Positions 1 to 7,374 are shown, counted from the stretch's first letter. The stretch is 18,051 nt of DNA from Gracilaria caudata (GCA_030374735.1 JASCIV010000502.1:1-18051); one strand, 5' to 3'. The notes: generated by a model from the letters alone, not told the origin. A program made the numbers and translations.

Positions 1-95
1 GTCCCGTTGCTGAGCACGAATTCTCATATCTAAGGCACGGCCAGCTCCATGTAACCTAGGTAGAGATAGTTGTAGAACAGCTTCTGAACCGTGCT

Positions 96-225
96 CCTCT
101 ACCCATCGGAGGTACTGTACACCTCTACCCATCGGAGGTCCGCCTCTGCCATCGGAGTTCCACCTCTACCCATCGGAGGTCCGCCTCTACCCATCGGAGG
201 TCCGCCTCTATCCATTGGTAGTCCG
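96..225. repeat. 21-bp tandem repeat, about six units
   Basis: Six head-to-tail units near CCTCTACCCATCGGAGGTCC, at 96-120, 121-142, 143-162, 163-183, 184-204 and 205-225. The units at 163-183 and 184-204 are the cleanest; the one at 143-162 has lost bases. On the minus strand a 21-bp unit codes for seven residues, giving GGPPMGR-type repeats in one frame. Unit length changes in the outer copies switch the frame (it becomes EADLRWV). The array is probably a minisatellite that grew inside a coding sequence. Confidence 0.85.
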
Positions 226-556
226 CGTGGAGGTGGCAGTCTACTGTCTCTTGGAGGCTGGTCAGGCATGCGAGATGGATCAGCACCACAAACCCTTCGA
301 CCGTACTCTCGTCCATATCCGCCGTTCTGCATATTTGGCGGTTTGGCGGCGGTTCATCACGATGTCTTGTGGCGTTAGCCCATCCCGTACCTGTCCTTGG
401 CGCAGGATCATCCGCATGCCTGGGTCTTCTGTTCGCCCCATTCGGTGGATACGAATCACGTGCGGGCGCTGCATACCTATATGGGTCGACATGGTTGGAA
501 TTAGTGAGAGGTGCAGGTGGCGGCGGCTCGTCTCTGGCAGGCGTTGCTGCTTCCAT
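99..556 (-). pseudogene. Pro/Gly/Arg-rich low-complexity protein, frame broken
   Basis: Two minus-strand frames appear to belong to one reading. The first starts at an ATG at 556 and gives a Pro/Arg/Asp-rich stretch (MEAATPARDEPPPPAP...) down to about 340. The second overlaps it at about 333-353 and continues as PPNMQNGGYGREYGRR..., then GGPPMGRG repeats, ending at 99. A TGATGA at 354-359 closes the second frame upstream, so a single frame cannot read through. The composition resembles the disordered RGG/PRG tails of RNA-binding proteins, but no RNA-binding domain is visible. It could be a decayed 3' end, a gene with an unseen intron, or a sequencing indel. No function is assigned. Confidence 0.35.
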
Positions 557-599
557 ACCCGAACGACGTGGAACAGCATTGTTTGTGCTCTCTAGAACG

Positions 600-812
600 C
601 AAGCCCTCTATGGTAATTAGTCGTTGTCCTAATACCATAAGTTTGTCTCTCCAGCCAAATGGACTGTTATGAACCGGAGAAACATAGAAGGTGTTTTGCT
701 TTGGATGAATCCAAAAATCGAAGGTCTCCACACCCAGAATGAACGAGCTGCAACCCTCGTTTTTGCATAAAGCGGTGGTTGAAAGGCGGTGTAAATGATA
801 TCGATTTGAGAC
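600..812. other. Intergenic or decayed stretch, no supported gene
   Basis: Short overlapping minus-strand frames run through here (for example the C-terminal ends of the frames at 667 and 629), but none shows a recognisable motif. It lies downstream of the broken glycosyltransferase-like gene and is probably the eroded continuation of that gene or plain spacer. Confidence 0.4.
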
Positions 813-1398
813 TTAGATGCATCCAATCCTGCACAGTTCGTAGTTTACCGTAGTTGTTGGCAATTGTACCTCGTTTACCGTTAAAGCTTTCGGATCGTTC
901 TCCCAGATGATGAATGGTACACGTTTGGTGGCCCGGGCCACTGCCAGGCCGGAAGCGAGCGCGTGCAGACGGTTGCGAAAGCCGTTTTGCGTGTGAAAGG
1001 ACAAGGCCCAAGCGCGCGCTTACAAAAGGTGTGTGTGGGTGCGCGAGCATATCGGCCAGCATGAGCTTCCAAAGCAGCCGGTAGGCGACGCGGTGTGTCA
1101 TGAAACGTACGACCATGGGCGGTACATCGTACAGCGGGTGCAACGCAGTATGCACCGACGCGACGTCGCGTTCGATTCGATTCACTAGAGCTCGCAGCTG
1201 CGGCGGCAACGCCGGGGCGACGTTACGAATAAACTGAGCAGTGTCGTTCAAAGACGCAAGAACAGAAAAATGCTGCATGCGCGGACCTAGACGTCGATCC
1301 AATTCGACACAGCCGATTACAGTACTCACTACACTACGCCATTTGCAACCGGTTCCCGGCGAGGTTAAGCGAGATAGAGGGGAATTATTCCCGATCAT
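813..1398 (-). pseudogene. Truncated, frameshifted glycosyltransferase-like gene
   Basis: An ATG at 1398 opens a GC3-rich frame through about 1010 (MIGNNSPLSRL... then MQHFSVLASLNDTAQFIRN, PPQLRALVNRIERD and LLWKLMLADMLAHPHTPF). It runs into unlikely sequence after VSARLGLVLS. From about 1012 another frame carries HTQNGFRNRLHALASGLAVA then RATKRVPFIIWENDP, ending at 813. The G-x-x-NRLxALASxxxxAxATxR...W pattern is known from fucosyltransferase/NodZ-like glycosyltransferases, where it forms the start of the donor-binding region. One base fewer in the CCTTTC run near 1000 would join the halves as ...LVL-HTQNG.... The conserved part stops after about 40 residues, so the rest of the catalytic domain is missing. 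The N-terminal part is not recognised. Most likely a pseudogene. Confidence 0.5.
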
Positions 1399-1485
1399 GA
1401 TGTGGTGCTGCTCATAAAAAGCACGCGCACGCGACGCATTTCCTATGTCTCAGAGAAGACAGTTCACAACAAAAGAATATCTTTA

Positions 1486-2208
1486 CTAGAGAGTAACACC
1501 AGGATTGTAGATTATTGAGGAGGATGAATCATCATCACTTGCCACCACTTCGTCTCTTTCTCCAGCTTCGTCATTCTGACCAATATCCCTTGAAGACTCC
1601 TCCAATTCCCTGGCTTTTTTCGCAGCTATTGCCTTCCTTTTTCGCCGCGCTTGTTTCCCGCCGCGCCTCCCTCTCTTCTTTTTCTTACAGCGACCAAAAT
1701 AGACAGTCTTCAGTTTATCAAAGTCCTCAAAGAACTTGTTGATATCGGTGCGCCAGGACTGTAGACGATGCGATTGATGTTTAACTAAGCAATTTGCCAT
1801 GAAACGTTTTTTCTTTTCAGGAACACAAGACAAAAGACGTAGCATATCGTCAATGAGAGTTGTTGAAGAACTTAGATCAGAAAAGAATCCCATATCGGCA
1901 ATATTGCAGTCATCAGCATGAAATGTTATATTGTTGTCTTGCTTTTGAGTCGATTCTTTGTGTGGTTTTCTTTTTTCGTACGGGCTATCAAATGACTTGA
2001 TGTGATTGAGGAAATTACGATACGTTTGGACAAGGACGTGAAGCATGGGAGGCACGGGCTTGTTGGTTTTTCGCTCCACAAAAGATTTGAACTGCTTTCG
2101 AGCGTTTTGGTTATCAAACTTTCCAAAGTGAACCCTGTGAAAAAGATCAGTTTCAGTGACAATTTTATTGGTTCCCTTGGACGCCATGATTCTTGAAATG
2201 CTTAGCAT
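1486..2208 (-). CDS. Hypothetical basic, probably nuclear protein
   Basis: An intact frame of 240 codons from the ATG at 2208, or 233 from a second ATG at 2187 with better context (ATCATGGCG). It ends with TAG. The family is not recognised. Residues about 15-75 look helical and mixed (TETDLFHRVHFGKFDNQNAR; ...NFLNHIKSFDSPY). The middle holds a run of Ser/Thr, then SCVPEKKKRFMANCLVKHQ. Near the C terminus is a dense basic cluster (KKKKRGRRGGKQARRKRK), a strong candidate nuclear or nucleolar localisation signal. It is followed by an acidic-serine tail (SDDDSSSSIIYNPGVTL). The basic and acidic tails suggest a nucleic-acid or chromatin contact, but this is inference. No neighbour shares an obvious function. 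It could be a decayed transposon protein, but the frame is intact. Confidence 0.6.
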   Translation of the reverse strand: MLSISRIMASKGTNKIVTETDLFHRVHFGKFDNQNARKQFKSFVERKTNKPVPPMLHVLVQTYRNFLNHIKSFDSPYEKRKPHKESTQKQDNNITFHADDCNIADMGFFSDLSSSTTLIDDMLRLLSCVPEKKKRFMANCLVKHQSHRLQSWRTDINKFFEDFDKLKTVYFGRCKKKKRGRRGGKQARRKRKAIAAKKARELEESSRDIGQNDEAGERDEVVASDDDSSSSIIYNPGVTL

Positions 2209-2889
2209 TAAGTAGCTTGCACATGAGGCAAAACTTTGCAGTGAAGCTGCAGAAAACTGTCGAGGGTTACCTTCATCTACGAAGGTACGCGGGGGGAAGT
2301 GTGCTCCCTTTCCATGCAGGGCATTCTCTAAACGAAGGGGCGCGAAACATGTCCTGCATGCTGTACAAGTTGGCCAGATCGATTTCGTGGCTACGTAGCC
2401 ACTGACAGGTCACCGACCGGTCACCGACCGGTCACCGACTCACTGCTGTGAGTTTTTTTTTTTGCGTTGTTTTTGTCCGTTAGTCCAAATGCAGCGTCAT
2501 TTCGATCGGGATCTACGTGGACAAGTGTACAACAGCTACGTCGAGCACACTGTCAGCAGTTGATCCACAAAAATTGGCTCAAAATTTGGGCATCTCCTGA
2601 CCTGACCTTCTGTTCCACCTTCGTCATGTGTCTGAAAGTGTCTCTGCTTCACGGTCAAGTGCAGGAAAAGATCTTCTTCGATCTCCGAACTGTCTCTTTA
2701 CCCACCCTTTCCCGCCCTTGATATAAATGGGGATGCTGGTAGCAATTGAGTTGCTGGATGTATGCACTCAACCAGCTGAGGTACATACCCGCTTTGCCAA
2801 TTGCTGTCCTCTTGGTACTACGGAGACGCCCAGGGCAACCACTACAAAACAAACTTCTGCAGTAAACCATAGTTTACTGCGTTCTGTAC
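2209..2889. other. Non-coding stretch with small repeats and a TATA-like box
   Basis: No frame here shows convincing coding character. It holds an 11-bp triplication at 2408-2440, a T-run from 2453, and GATATAAATGG near 2720, which would be a TATA-like box for plus-strand transcription. Frames at 2467-2721 and 2727-2942 are open but carry no recognisable domain. Confidence 0.4.
2408..2440. repeat. 11-bp tandem triplication
   Basis: Three consecutive copies of GGTCACCGACC (the last ends in T) at 2408-2418, 2419-2429 and 2430-2440. Each junction forms the palindrome ACCGGT. A T-run follows at about 2453-2463. No function is evident. Confidence 0.9.
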
Positions 2890-2897
2890 AGTCAATC

Positions 2898-3066
2898 ATG
2901 GCACAATATCCAGCTAAGCGCCTGATAAAAAAGACATACTAAACTGGATGCTTGGTATAATAACCATCACAAAGCAGGTTACAACATTAAAGCGAAAATT
3001 AAGGTTCCAATTCATATGTGGGCTACTCGTGATCTTAAAGACGCCGCAAATTATGACAAACCTTAA
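2898..3066 (+). pseudogene. Short broken open frame of unknown origin
   Basis: An ATG at 2898 in good context (AATCATGGC) opens MAQYPAKRLIKKTY and stops at 2942. In the next frame, open from 2929 to the TAA at 3064-3066, the sequence reads TKLDAWYNNHHKAGYNIKAK and IKVPIHMWATRDLKD, which looks like genuine protein sequence. The two frames overlap at an A-run (2927-2932), where a one-base slip could join them. No family is recognised. A transposon-derived fragment is likely, given the surroundings, but this is inference. Confidence 0.3.
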
Positions 3067-3152
3067 GATTCATTCACGGTAAACCCTGATCATCGTAAAT
3101 CTCGTTAATATCTTGGAAACCTTCCTGTTCAAGCACGAGAAGAATCGGAATG

Positions 3153-3208
3153 AAAAAAAAAAAAAACTCCTCCACCCCTCAAACCCCCCCCCCCCCCCCC
3201 CCCCCCCC
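3153..3208. repeat. Poly-A(14) and poly-C(25) homopolymer tracts
   Basis: Fourteen A at 3153-3166 and twenty-five C at 3184-3208, separated by a C/T-rich spacer. They lie 80-140 bases upstream of the zinc-finger gene start. The poly-C run would be a candidate quadruplex (G-strand) or i-motif former and is a known assembly hazard, so its exact length is uncertain. Confidence 0.9.
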
Positions 3209-3289
3209 GTCGTTCATCAGAGTTTTTCAGACGCCCACGCTCACTCTGCACAACCCAGAACGAAACTGCATCTTTCTTGCATTCTTATT

Positions 3290-4060
3290 ATGAGCTCTAA
3301 TCCTCAAAGCTCCTCCGGAGGCGACGGCCAAAGACCGCCCAGAGATGGAAAGCACCTTGGCGTGAACAAAGGACGTGCACAAAAAAAGTCAAAAAGACGA
3401 GAGCAAAGACAACCCCAATCTGCTCATCGGTCTGGAACGACGGAAGAAGGTTCTCAATATTTTTCACTTCCTGAGCAAGCATTGGGCCGTACAGACGTTG
3501 CCTCAATGGAACAGCAAGCGACTTGGAACGCGGCTGAGATTGCCACTGCCGCTACGGCTTCGAGTGCTAGTGGGTCTACACATTCCCATGCGACTGCGTG
3601 TTTGCAGGGAAACACTTCTGCTCCTGCGCCCTCGCCCTCACCCGTGTTTGCGCCCACGCCCGCATTCGCGCCTATGCTAACGCACGCGCCCACTTTCGCG
3701 CCTACGCTTGCGCCAACATCAGACCTCGCCCCCGCTCTTCCTTCTACATCTGGAGCGGGTCCTTCGACTTTGCCTCTTCCAGGATCTAGTGGTTCAAGTG
3801 CTTCCAAAGTTCAATGCCCGCATTGTATTAAACAATTCAAATCGATTGGAGTTGTAGCACATCATGTGAGGAGATCGCATGACGTTGGAAATGTTCGTCA
3901 TTGCCCTGAATGCAGGTTCATAGCCCTCGATCAGGAAAGTTTCAAAACCCATCGTCAGGACATTCATCATCGTCTTTGTGTATGTCCGTACTGCGGAATG
4001 AGAGTTACATCTTCGGGATACGTAGGTCATTTGGGGGCTTGTTTGGAAGGTAGAAGGTGA
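3290..4060 (+). CDS. Three-finger C2H2/CCHC zinc-finger protein
   Basis: 256 residues from the ATG at 3290. The frame is open further upstream but lacks an ATG and would read through the poly-C tract. Residues 1-50 are basic and disordered (GRAQKKSKRREQRQ). Residues 85-175 are Ala/Pro/Ser/Thr-rich with repeated FAPTxAFAP / HAPTFAPT units. Three zinc fingers fill the C terminus: C176-C179-H192-H197, C205-C208-H221-H226 and C232-C235-H247-C251. They are closely packed, and the protein ends six residues after the last finger. It is a DNA- or RNA-binding protein. The layout (disordered N terminus, then CPHC...H...H fingers) resembles the N-terminal region of R2/NeSL-type non-LTR retrotransposon proteins, but no reverse transcriptase follows. 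It may be a cellular factor or a transposon remnant. Confidence 0.65.
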   Translation: MSSNPQSSSGGDGQRPPRDGKHLGVNKGRAQKKSKRREQRQPQSAHRSGTTEEGSQYFSLPEQALGRTDVASMEQQATWNAAEIATAATASSASGSTHSHATACLQGNTSAPAPSPSPVFAPTPAFAPMLTHAPTFAPTLAPTSDLAPALPSTSGAGPSTLPLPGSSGSSASKVQCPHCIKQFKSIGVVAHHVRRSHDVGNVRHCPECRFIALDQESFKTHRQDIHHRLCVCPYCGMRVTSSGYVGHLGACLEGRR

Positions 4061-4406
4061 AGCTCACGAAATCAACGAACAAGGATTTAAAAGATATCAT
4101 ACGGTGAAACATGACAAAGTACCGGATGTAGCTCACTCGGTCTTATACGAAATAGGGTCCACAGCTTATCAGCAATTTGTGCTCCACCCTACCAATAAAA
4201 GAATGTTTACGTTGTGATCGATCGCTTAGATGAATGCCCTTATTGCAGTGGGGAGGCTCGACTCGCCCCTAATTGTAAAGCGATTTCTCATATGTAAAGC
4301 TTCATCTCTCACCGCTGATTTTTCCGTCATCACACTGTTCGCGATTTCAATTAGCTCCTACAAGGCCTTATAGGACGGCTCGAAAGAAGACGTAGTTGGG
4401 AACACT
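4061..4406. other. Stretch without supported gene
   Basis: All six frames are broken. A plus-strand stretch near 4225 reads DECPYCSGEA, reminiscent of a zinc-binding CxxC pair, but is too short to support. It could be eroded sequence downstream of the zinc-finger gene. Confidence 0.35.
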
Positions 4407-4724
4407 TTAAGCTGCGGGAAAGCAATGAACGCGTTTATAAACTGCAGGATCAAGGTCCGCGCCTGTATCCTCGCGAGTGTTGTTGTCTTGTACTTCGACG
4501 TAGTCTAGCACAGCGCTTTTGGGCAAGAACAAGAGGTGGGGCAGCATCGGACAGAGACACAGCTGGTACTGTGGATGCTTTACATCCGTGGAATAGAGTG
4601 TAGTAGTTTTATAATAGTCGGGGGCAGGCATACGCGTGGTTCTTGTTCCGAAAATCTCGCCGTGCTAGCCGTCCAATCCCCCATAGAGTACTATTATTTG
4701 CCCTGAACGCAGTCTATCAAGAGG
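4407..4724 (-). pseudogene. Retroelement remnant, downstream part beyond the hAT insertion
   Basis: A minus-strand frame with ATG at 4631 ends at the TAA at 4407 (MPAPDYYKTTTLYSTDVKHP ... LDYVEVQDNNTREDTGADLD). Upstream the same frame is open except for a TAG at 4665-4667 and reaches the hAT target site at 4724. The frame matches that of the segment at 5273-5567 once the 532-bp element plus one 8-bp duplication (540 bp, 180 codons) is discounted, so both were one reading frame before insertion. DTGAD resembles an aspartic-protease active site, but its surroundings do not otherwise fit, so I do not call a protease. Confidence 0.35.
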
Positions 4725-4732
4725 ATCAAAGT
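4725..4732 (+). repeat. Target-site duplication ATCAAAGT, left copy
   Basis: ATCAAAGT directly abuts CAGGG, the left end of the element. The identical 8-mer follows the right end at 5265-5272. An 8-bp duplication is the hallmark of hAT-superfamily insertion. Confidence 0.9.
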
Positions 4733-5264
4733 CAGGGCCGTATTTGTGACTGACTGACTAGTGCCAAAAAAATATGACTAGTGACTGACTGACTAGCGAA
4801 TGCGTCAAAAATCTAGTCACATTTAGTCACATTTATGACACGTTGTACAAATGTACACGTAGCCACATAGGGACCATAGAGGAAAAGACAAGTGTACACT
4901 AAGAAATTTTTGAAGTGTTTTTTTGGTTGGCTCTTCAACTGAAAAGAAAAGAATAGCATTAATAACTGCCTAGAATTGTACATGTCGACTGCTGGCTCCA
5001 CCTATCTAGTGAATAGTGAGTGCTCCCTAATGGCACTGGGTGGCCAAAGTTATTGTTTGTAACCCTGTAGAACAAATTTGTTGCCATGTGGAGGTTTATA
5101 AACATCATTAAAGACGGCTATCTGGGTGTCGTTAAAGAATATGTTGCTTAGGTAGCATAAAAACACCAGTGCGAATGGTGACTATAAGTGACTGACTACG
5201 ACCTACAAAGCAGTGACTATGACTTTTTCACATGGTCAATTTTCTAGTCACAAATACGCCCCTG
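4733..5264. mobile_element. Non-autonomous hAT-type element (MITE-like), 532 bp
   Basis: The element is bounded by a perfect 8-bp target duplication and by imperfect terminal inverted repeats. The left end is CAGGGCCGTATTTGTGACT and the right end, read inward, is CAGGGGCGTATTTGTGACT (18 of 19 identical). Both ends hold clusters of GTGACTGACT / AGTCAC motifs as subterminal repeats. On the left these lie at about 4745-4765, 4777-4800 and 4812-4835; on the right at about 5178-5225 and 5245-5252. Known hAT transposases bind such subterminal motifs. The longest internal frame is about 60 codons, so no transposase is encoded and the element depended on one supplied in trans. It sits inside an older retroelement remnant and is therefore the younger insertion. 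Confidence 0.88.
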
Positions 5265-5272
5265 ATCAAAGT
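5265..5272 (+). repeat. Target-site duplication ATCAAAGT, right copy
   Basis: Identical to the 8-mer at 4725-4732. It immediately follows the CCCCTG right terminus. Confidence 0.9.
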
Positions 5273-5567
5273 ACGAGGTGAGAGATATCATGTCGTCAGA
5301 AACAGTGAGTCGCTGTCGTTCGTGGCAGGCTTCACGCGGAATGCAGTCCATACAGTGCCCCTTTGGCTCTGGATTTTTGTGATCTAGTGTTCCGTGCAAG
5401 GCCGTCTGCGAATTTCTTTGCGGCGAGGTCTGCCTTAAGATTATGCTTTTCAGCTTCGCTTGAGTGTTCGCAATCATCAATCCAGTGACGTTTGCCTTTG
5501 GCTTTGCAAGGAGCTTGGGGACAAGGGGTGGCGGTCGTTTGCCTTTCTGAGCAGTACTGTAACACAA
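5273..5567 (-). pseudogene. Retroelement gag zinc-knuckle region, broken frames
   Basis: The minus-strand frame at 5565-5332 reads CPQAPCKAKGKRHWIDDC followed by EHSSEAEKHNLKADLAAKK and TRSQK. The C-x4-C...HWxxDC pattern followed by a charged helix resembles the zinc-knuckle segment of retrotransposon Gag proteins; the spacing is not a textbook CCHC box. It ends at 5332. A neighbouring frame (LDHKNPEPKGHCMDCIPREA ... LTVSDDMISLTSYFD) stays open to the hAT target site. It lies downstream of the Gag-like frame on the same strand and is probably the same element, decayed by frameshifts. Confidence 0.45.
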
Positions 5568-5597
5568 CTACAGTATCTCGAGTGTACTACAGGAGGA

Positions 5598-5713
5598 CCT
5601 CCACGCAGGATCACGCATATGCGTGCTGCCTCCACTTCGGATCTCTCGAGTTGCTGCGTGGGAGCTCCACGCGGGATCATGCTTCTCCCTTAGAGCTCCA
5701 CGCAGGCTCGTTT
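5598..5713. repeat. Three irregular CTCCACGC-GGATCAYGC repeats
   Basis: CCTCCACGCAGGATCACGC (from about 5598), GCTCCACGCGGGATCATGC (from about 5664) and GCTCCACGCAGGCTCG (from about 5695) recur with different spacers. They lie between the Gag-like frame and the zinc-knuckle remnant, so they may be an expanded linker of the old gag gene. No function is evident. Confidence 0.5.
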
Positions 5714-5797
5714 TAGTTTACGAAGTAAAACTTAAGCGCCGGTATCTGTCTGCAACGAGCAGCACAGATCCAGCCAGACCTTCGTCTCCGACTGTAC

Positions 5798-6409
5798 TCA
5801 CAGTCGTAGTGCAGTACGCCCTCCTGCTCCTCGCGTACTGTTACAAGTACGATTCTGATCTGCAGATGAACTTGGACTATTAGTGGTATCAGAAGTCGAG
5901 TCAGAGTTCGTCGCTTGTCCTCGGCGCGGCTTAGACGTGCGTGTCCTGGATGGAGGACCGTAGTCTACAATCTGAAACGCTTCTGCTACAGAGATGGCGT
6001 GCTTCAAGAATCCTTTGAAGTCCTTCTTCAGAGGTGCATATACCAGATCCAAGTCCGTTTCAAGACGTTGTTGCAGTGACTTCGGTCTTACGGCAGATAC
6101 AATATGTCTGACTGCCAGCTTAGGATGGTCCTTCATGACCCAAATGAGGCCATTCCTTCGTAATGATGATACGTAAGACGTGAAAAGGTTTTTCATTCGT
6201 GATCTGGAGCAGCTGTTTGACATGTCCATTATGAGCTCATGCTTGAGAATAGCTTCAATATCCGTCACGGTCATTGTATATTTCTCCTCTTTTGCTTCGG
6301 ATTCCAGGTACATGCGTAACTTAGCGTCGATAAGGTCTTCGGGTCTTCGCTGAAGAATGTGTTCATTTTCGTCTCCAGACTGAGCTGAGGGCGTCGAAAA
6401 GGACTCCAT
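5798..6409 (-). CDS. Gag-like protein of an LTR retrotransposon remnant
   Basis: 203 residues from the ATG at 6409 to TGA at 5798. The frame is open upstream to 6442, but only from a TTG. After an acidic start (QSGDENEHILQRRPEDL) comes a helical core (YLESEAKEEKYTMTVTDIEA, RMKNLFTSYVSSLRRNGLIW, KDHPKLAVRHIVSAVRPKSL, DFKGFLKHAISVAEAFQIVD). Then come a basic linker (SRTRTSKPRRGQ) and a Ser/Thr/Asn-rich tail. The all-helical capsid-like core, followed on the same strand by a zinc-knuckle-like remnant (5332-5565), is what Gag of LTR retrotransposons looks like. No protease, integrase or reverse transcriptase is found in the window, and no LTR pair was recognised around it. A domesticated gag gene is possible because this frame alone is intact. 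Confidence 0.5.
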   Translation of the reverse strand: MESFSTPSAQSGDENEHILQRRPEDLIDAKLRMYLESEAKEEKYTMTVTDIEAILKHELIMDMSNSCSRSRMKNLFTSYVSSLRRNGLIWVMKDHPKLAVRHIVSAVRPKSLQQRLETDLDLVYAPLKKDFKGFLKHAISVAEAFQIVDYGPPSRTRTSKPRRGQATNSDSTSDTTNSPSSSADQNRTCNSTRGAGGRTALRL

Positions 6410-6442
6410 ATTGGTGACCGAACAGAAACAGACTCGATACAA

Positions 6443-6774
6443 CCAGTATCGGCAGTGATCACTGTGTGCTTACCGGTTGGGTAGCGCAAGGGAGATGATG
6501 CAAAGTTCTGAGGTTCAATGGCTCTGATTTACTGAGGAGGAAGAGATTGGTGTAAGTACACTAACGGTGTCCCTGATTGGGAACGAGGCCATTCTAGAGT
6601 GCTACCTAAAAGAATGTGCCACCCAGGCCTGGGTGGAGAAAGGCCTGGTGTGCCTGTGTGTCTGCCAGAGTGAATTAATGCCAATTCACTACACGAGGAT
6701 ACCAGTAAGAAGCCCCGCCACTTGAGGGCAAGGAGATTTAATTCTTCATATAGATGCAGCGCAAAACTAAACAG
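6443..6774. other. Intergenic stretch with two palindromes
   Basis: No coding frame is supported. A perfect 18-bp palindrome (CCACCCAGGCCTGGGTGG, 6619-6636) and a hairpin with a 7-bp stem (GTGAATT...AATTCAC, 6670-6689) lie 50 bp apart. They sit between the 5' end of the Gag-like frame and the 3' end of the lectin gene. Confidence 0.5.
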
Positions 6775-7374
6775 TTAAGTGCAACCCACAAACTTGGTAA
6801 AGCCGATCTGGTTCACATAAGTGTCGGCATATCCAAAAACAGACATCAAGCGTTCGTTGGGCTGGAGCATCAAATGATAAGCTTGACACCATTCTGGGTC
6901 GTCCATACCCCCCTTGAGAACCTGGCCCTTGGTTGTGACAAATAGGACTCCACCCACCATCGGATTTGTCATAGAACCAACCCTATAGTGACAAACGTTG
7001 ATCCTCATTGCCAACAACTCTTCTCCCTCTTGAAAAGACATGATTTGTTGGTCTGGTCTTGAGTTACCAAAACTATACGTTCTAACATTCGTATGGAAGT
7101 CAATGCCGTCCAATATGTTGCTGGTGTGGATTACAATCGAGTCGATGTTCTCATCTCGAGCAAACCCGGGGCTCGTCGAGAAAAAGGTGGCGTTGTTACG
7201 ATCTCCATATCGTCCCATAGGTACTGCACGCCAAGCGGCATTACAGTTTTCTAGACGGCTTGTGTTTGGGAGAAAGACATCATCCGGGCGCTCGGGTGCT
7301 AAGGGCTTGACGGTCGCACTCGCGGCTCCCAGTAGAACAAGCAGCGCGATGCACAATACCGAAAACAGATTCAT
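6775..7374 (-). CDS. Secreted jacalin-like lectin-fold protein
   Basis: 199 residues from the ATG at 7374 to TAA at 6775. Residues 1-20 form a signal peptide (MNLFSVLCIALLVLLGAASA), with likely cleavage after ASA. The mature part shows the jacalin (mannose-binding lectin) beta-prism pattern: GRYGDRN near 54-60, ENIDSIVIHTSNILDGIDF at 75-93, GGVLFVTTKG at 141-150, and the closing LMSVFGYADTYVNQIGF at 176-192. The last matches the family's 'GxxGxxxxxIGF' strand, which holds the sugar-binding GxxxD-type loop. Four cysteines (44, 128, 163, 198) could form two disulfides, and N37 and N61 are glycosylation sequons. It would act outside the cell or on its surface, probably binding glycans. Sugar specificity cannot be read from sequence. 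A TATA box lies 81-88 bases upstream. Confidence 0.75.
   Translation of the reverse strand: MNLFSVLCIALLVLLGAASATVKPLAPERPDDVFLPNTSRLENCNAAWRAVPMGRYGDRNNATFFSTSPGFARDENIDSIVIHTSNILDGIDFHTNVRTYSFGNSRPDQQIMSFQEGEELLAMRINVCHYRVGSMTNPMVGGVLFVTTKGQVLKGGMDDPEWCQAYHLMLQPNERLMSVFGYADTYVNQIGFTKFVGCT

Noticed and set aside
4440..4470. DTGAD as a retroviral-type protease active site
   Set aside because: The flanking residues lack the hydrophobic strands and later motif of aspartic proteases; the frame ends about 20 residues later.
4813..5001. 62-codon minus-strand frame within the hAT element
   Set aside because: It starts at GTG, has no transposase motif, and is too short; treated as chance.
5882..5891. 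TGGTATCAGA, resembling a primer-binding site for initiator tRNA
   Set aside because: It lies on the plus strand inside the minus-strand Gag-like frame, with no LTR end next to it. Most likely coincidence.
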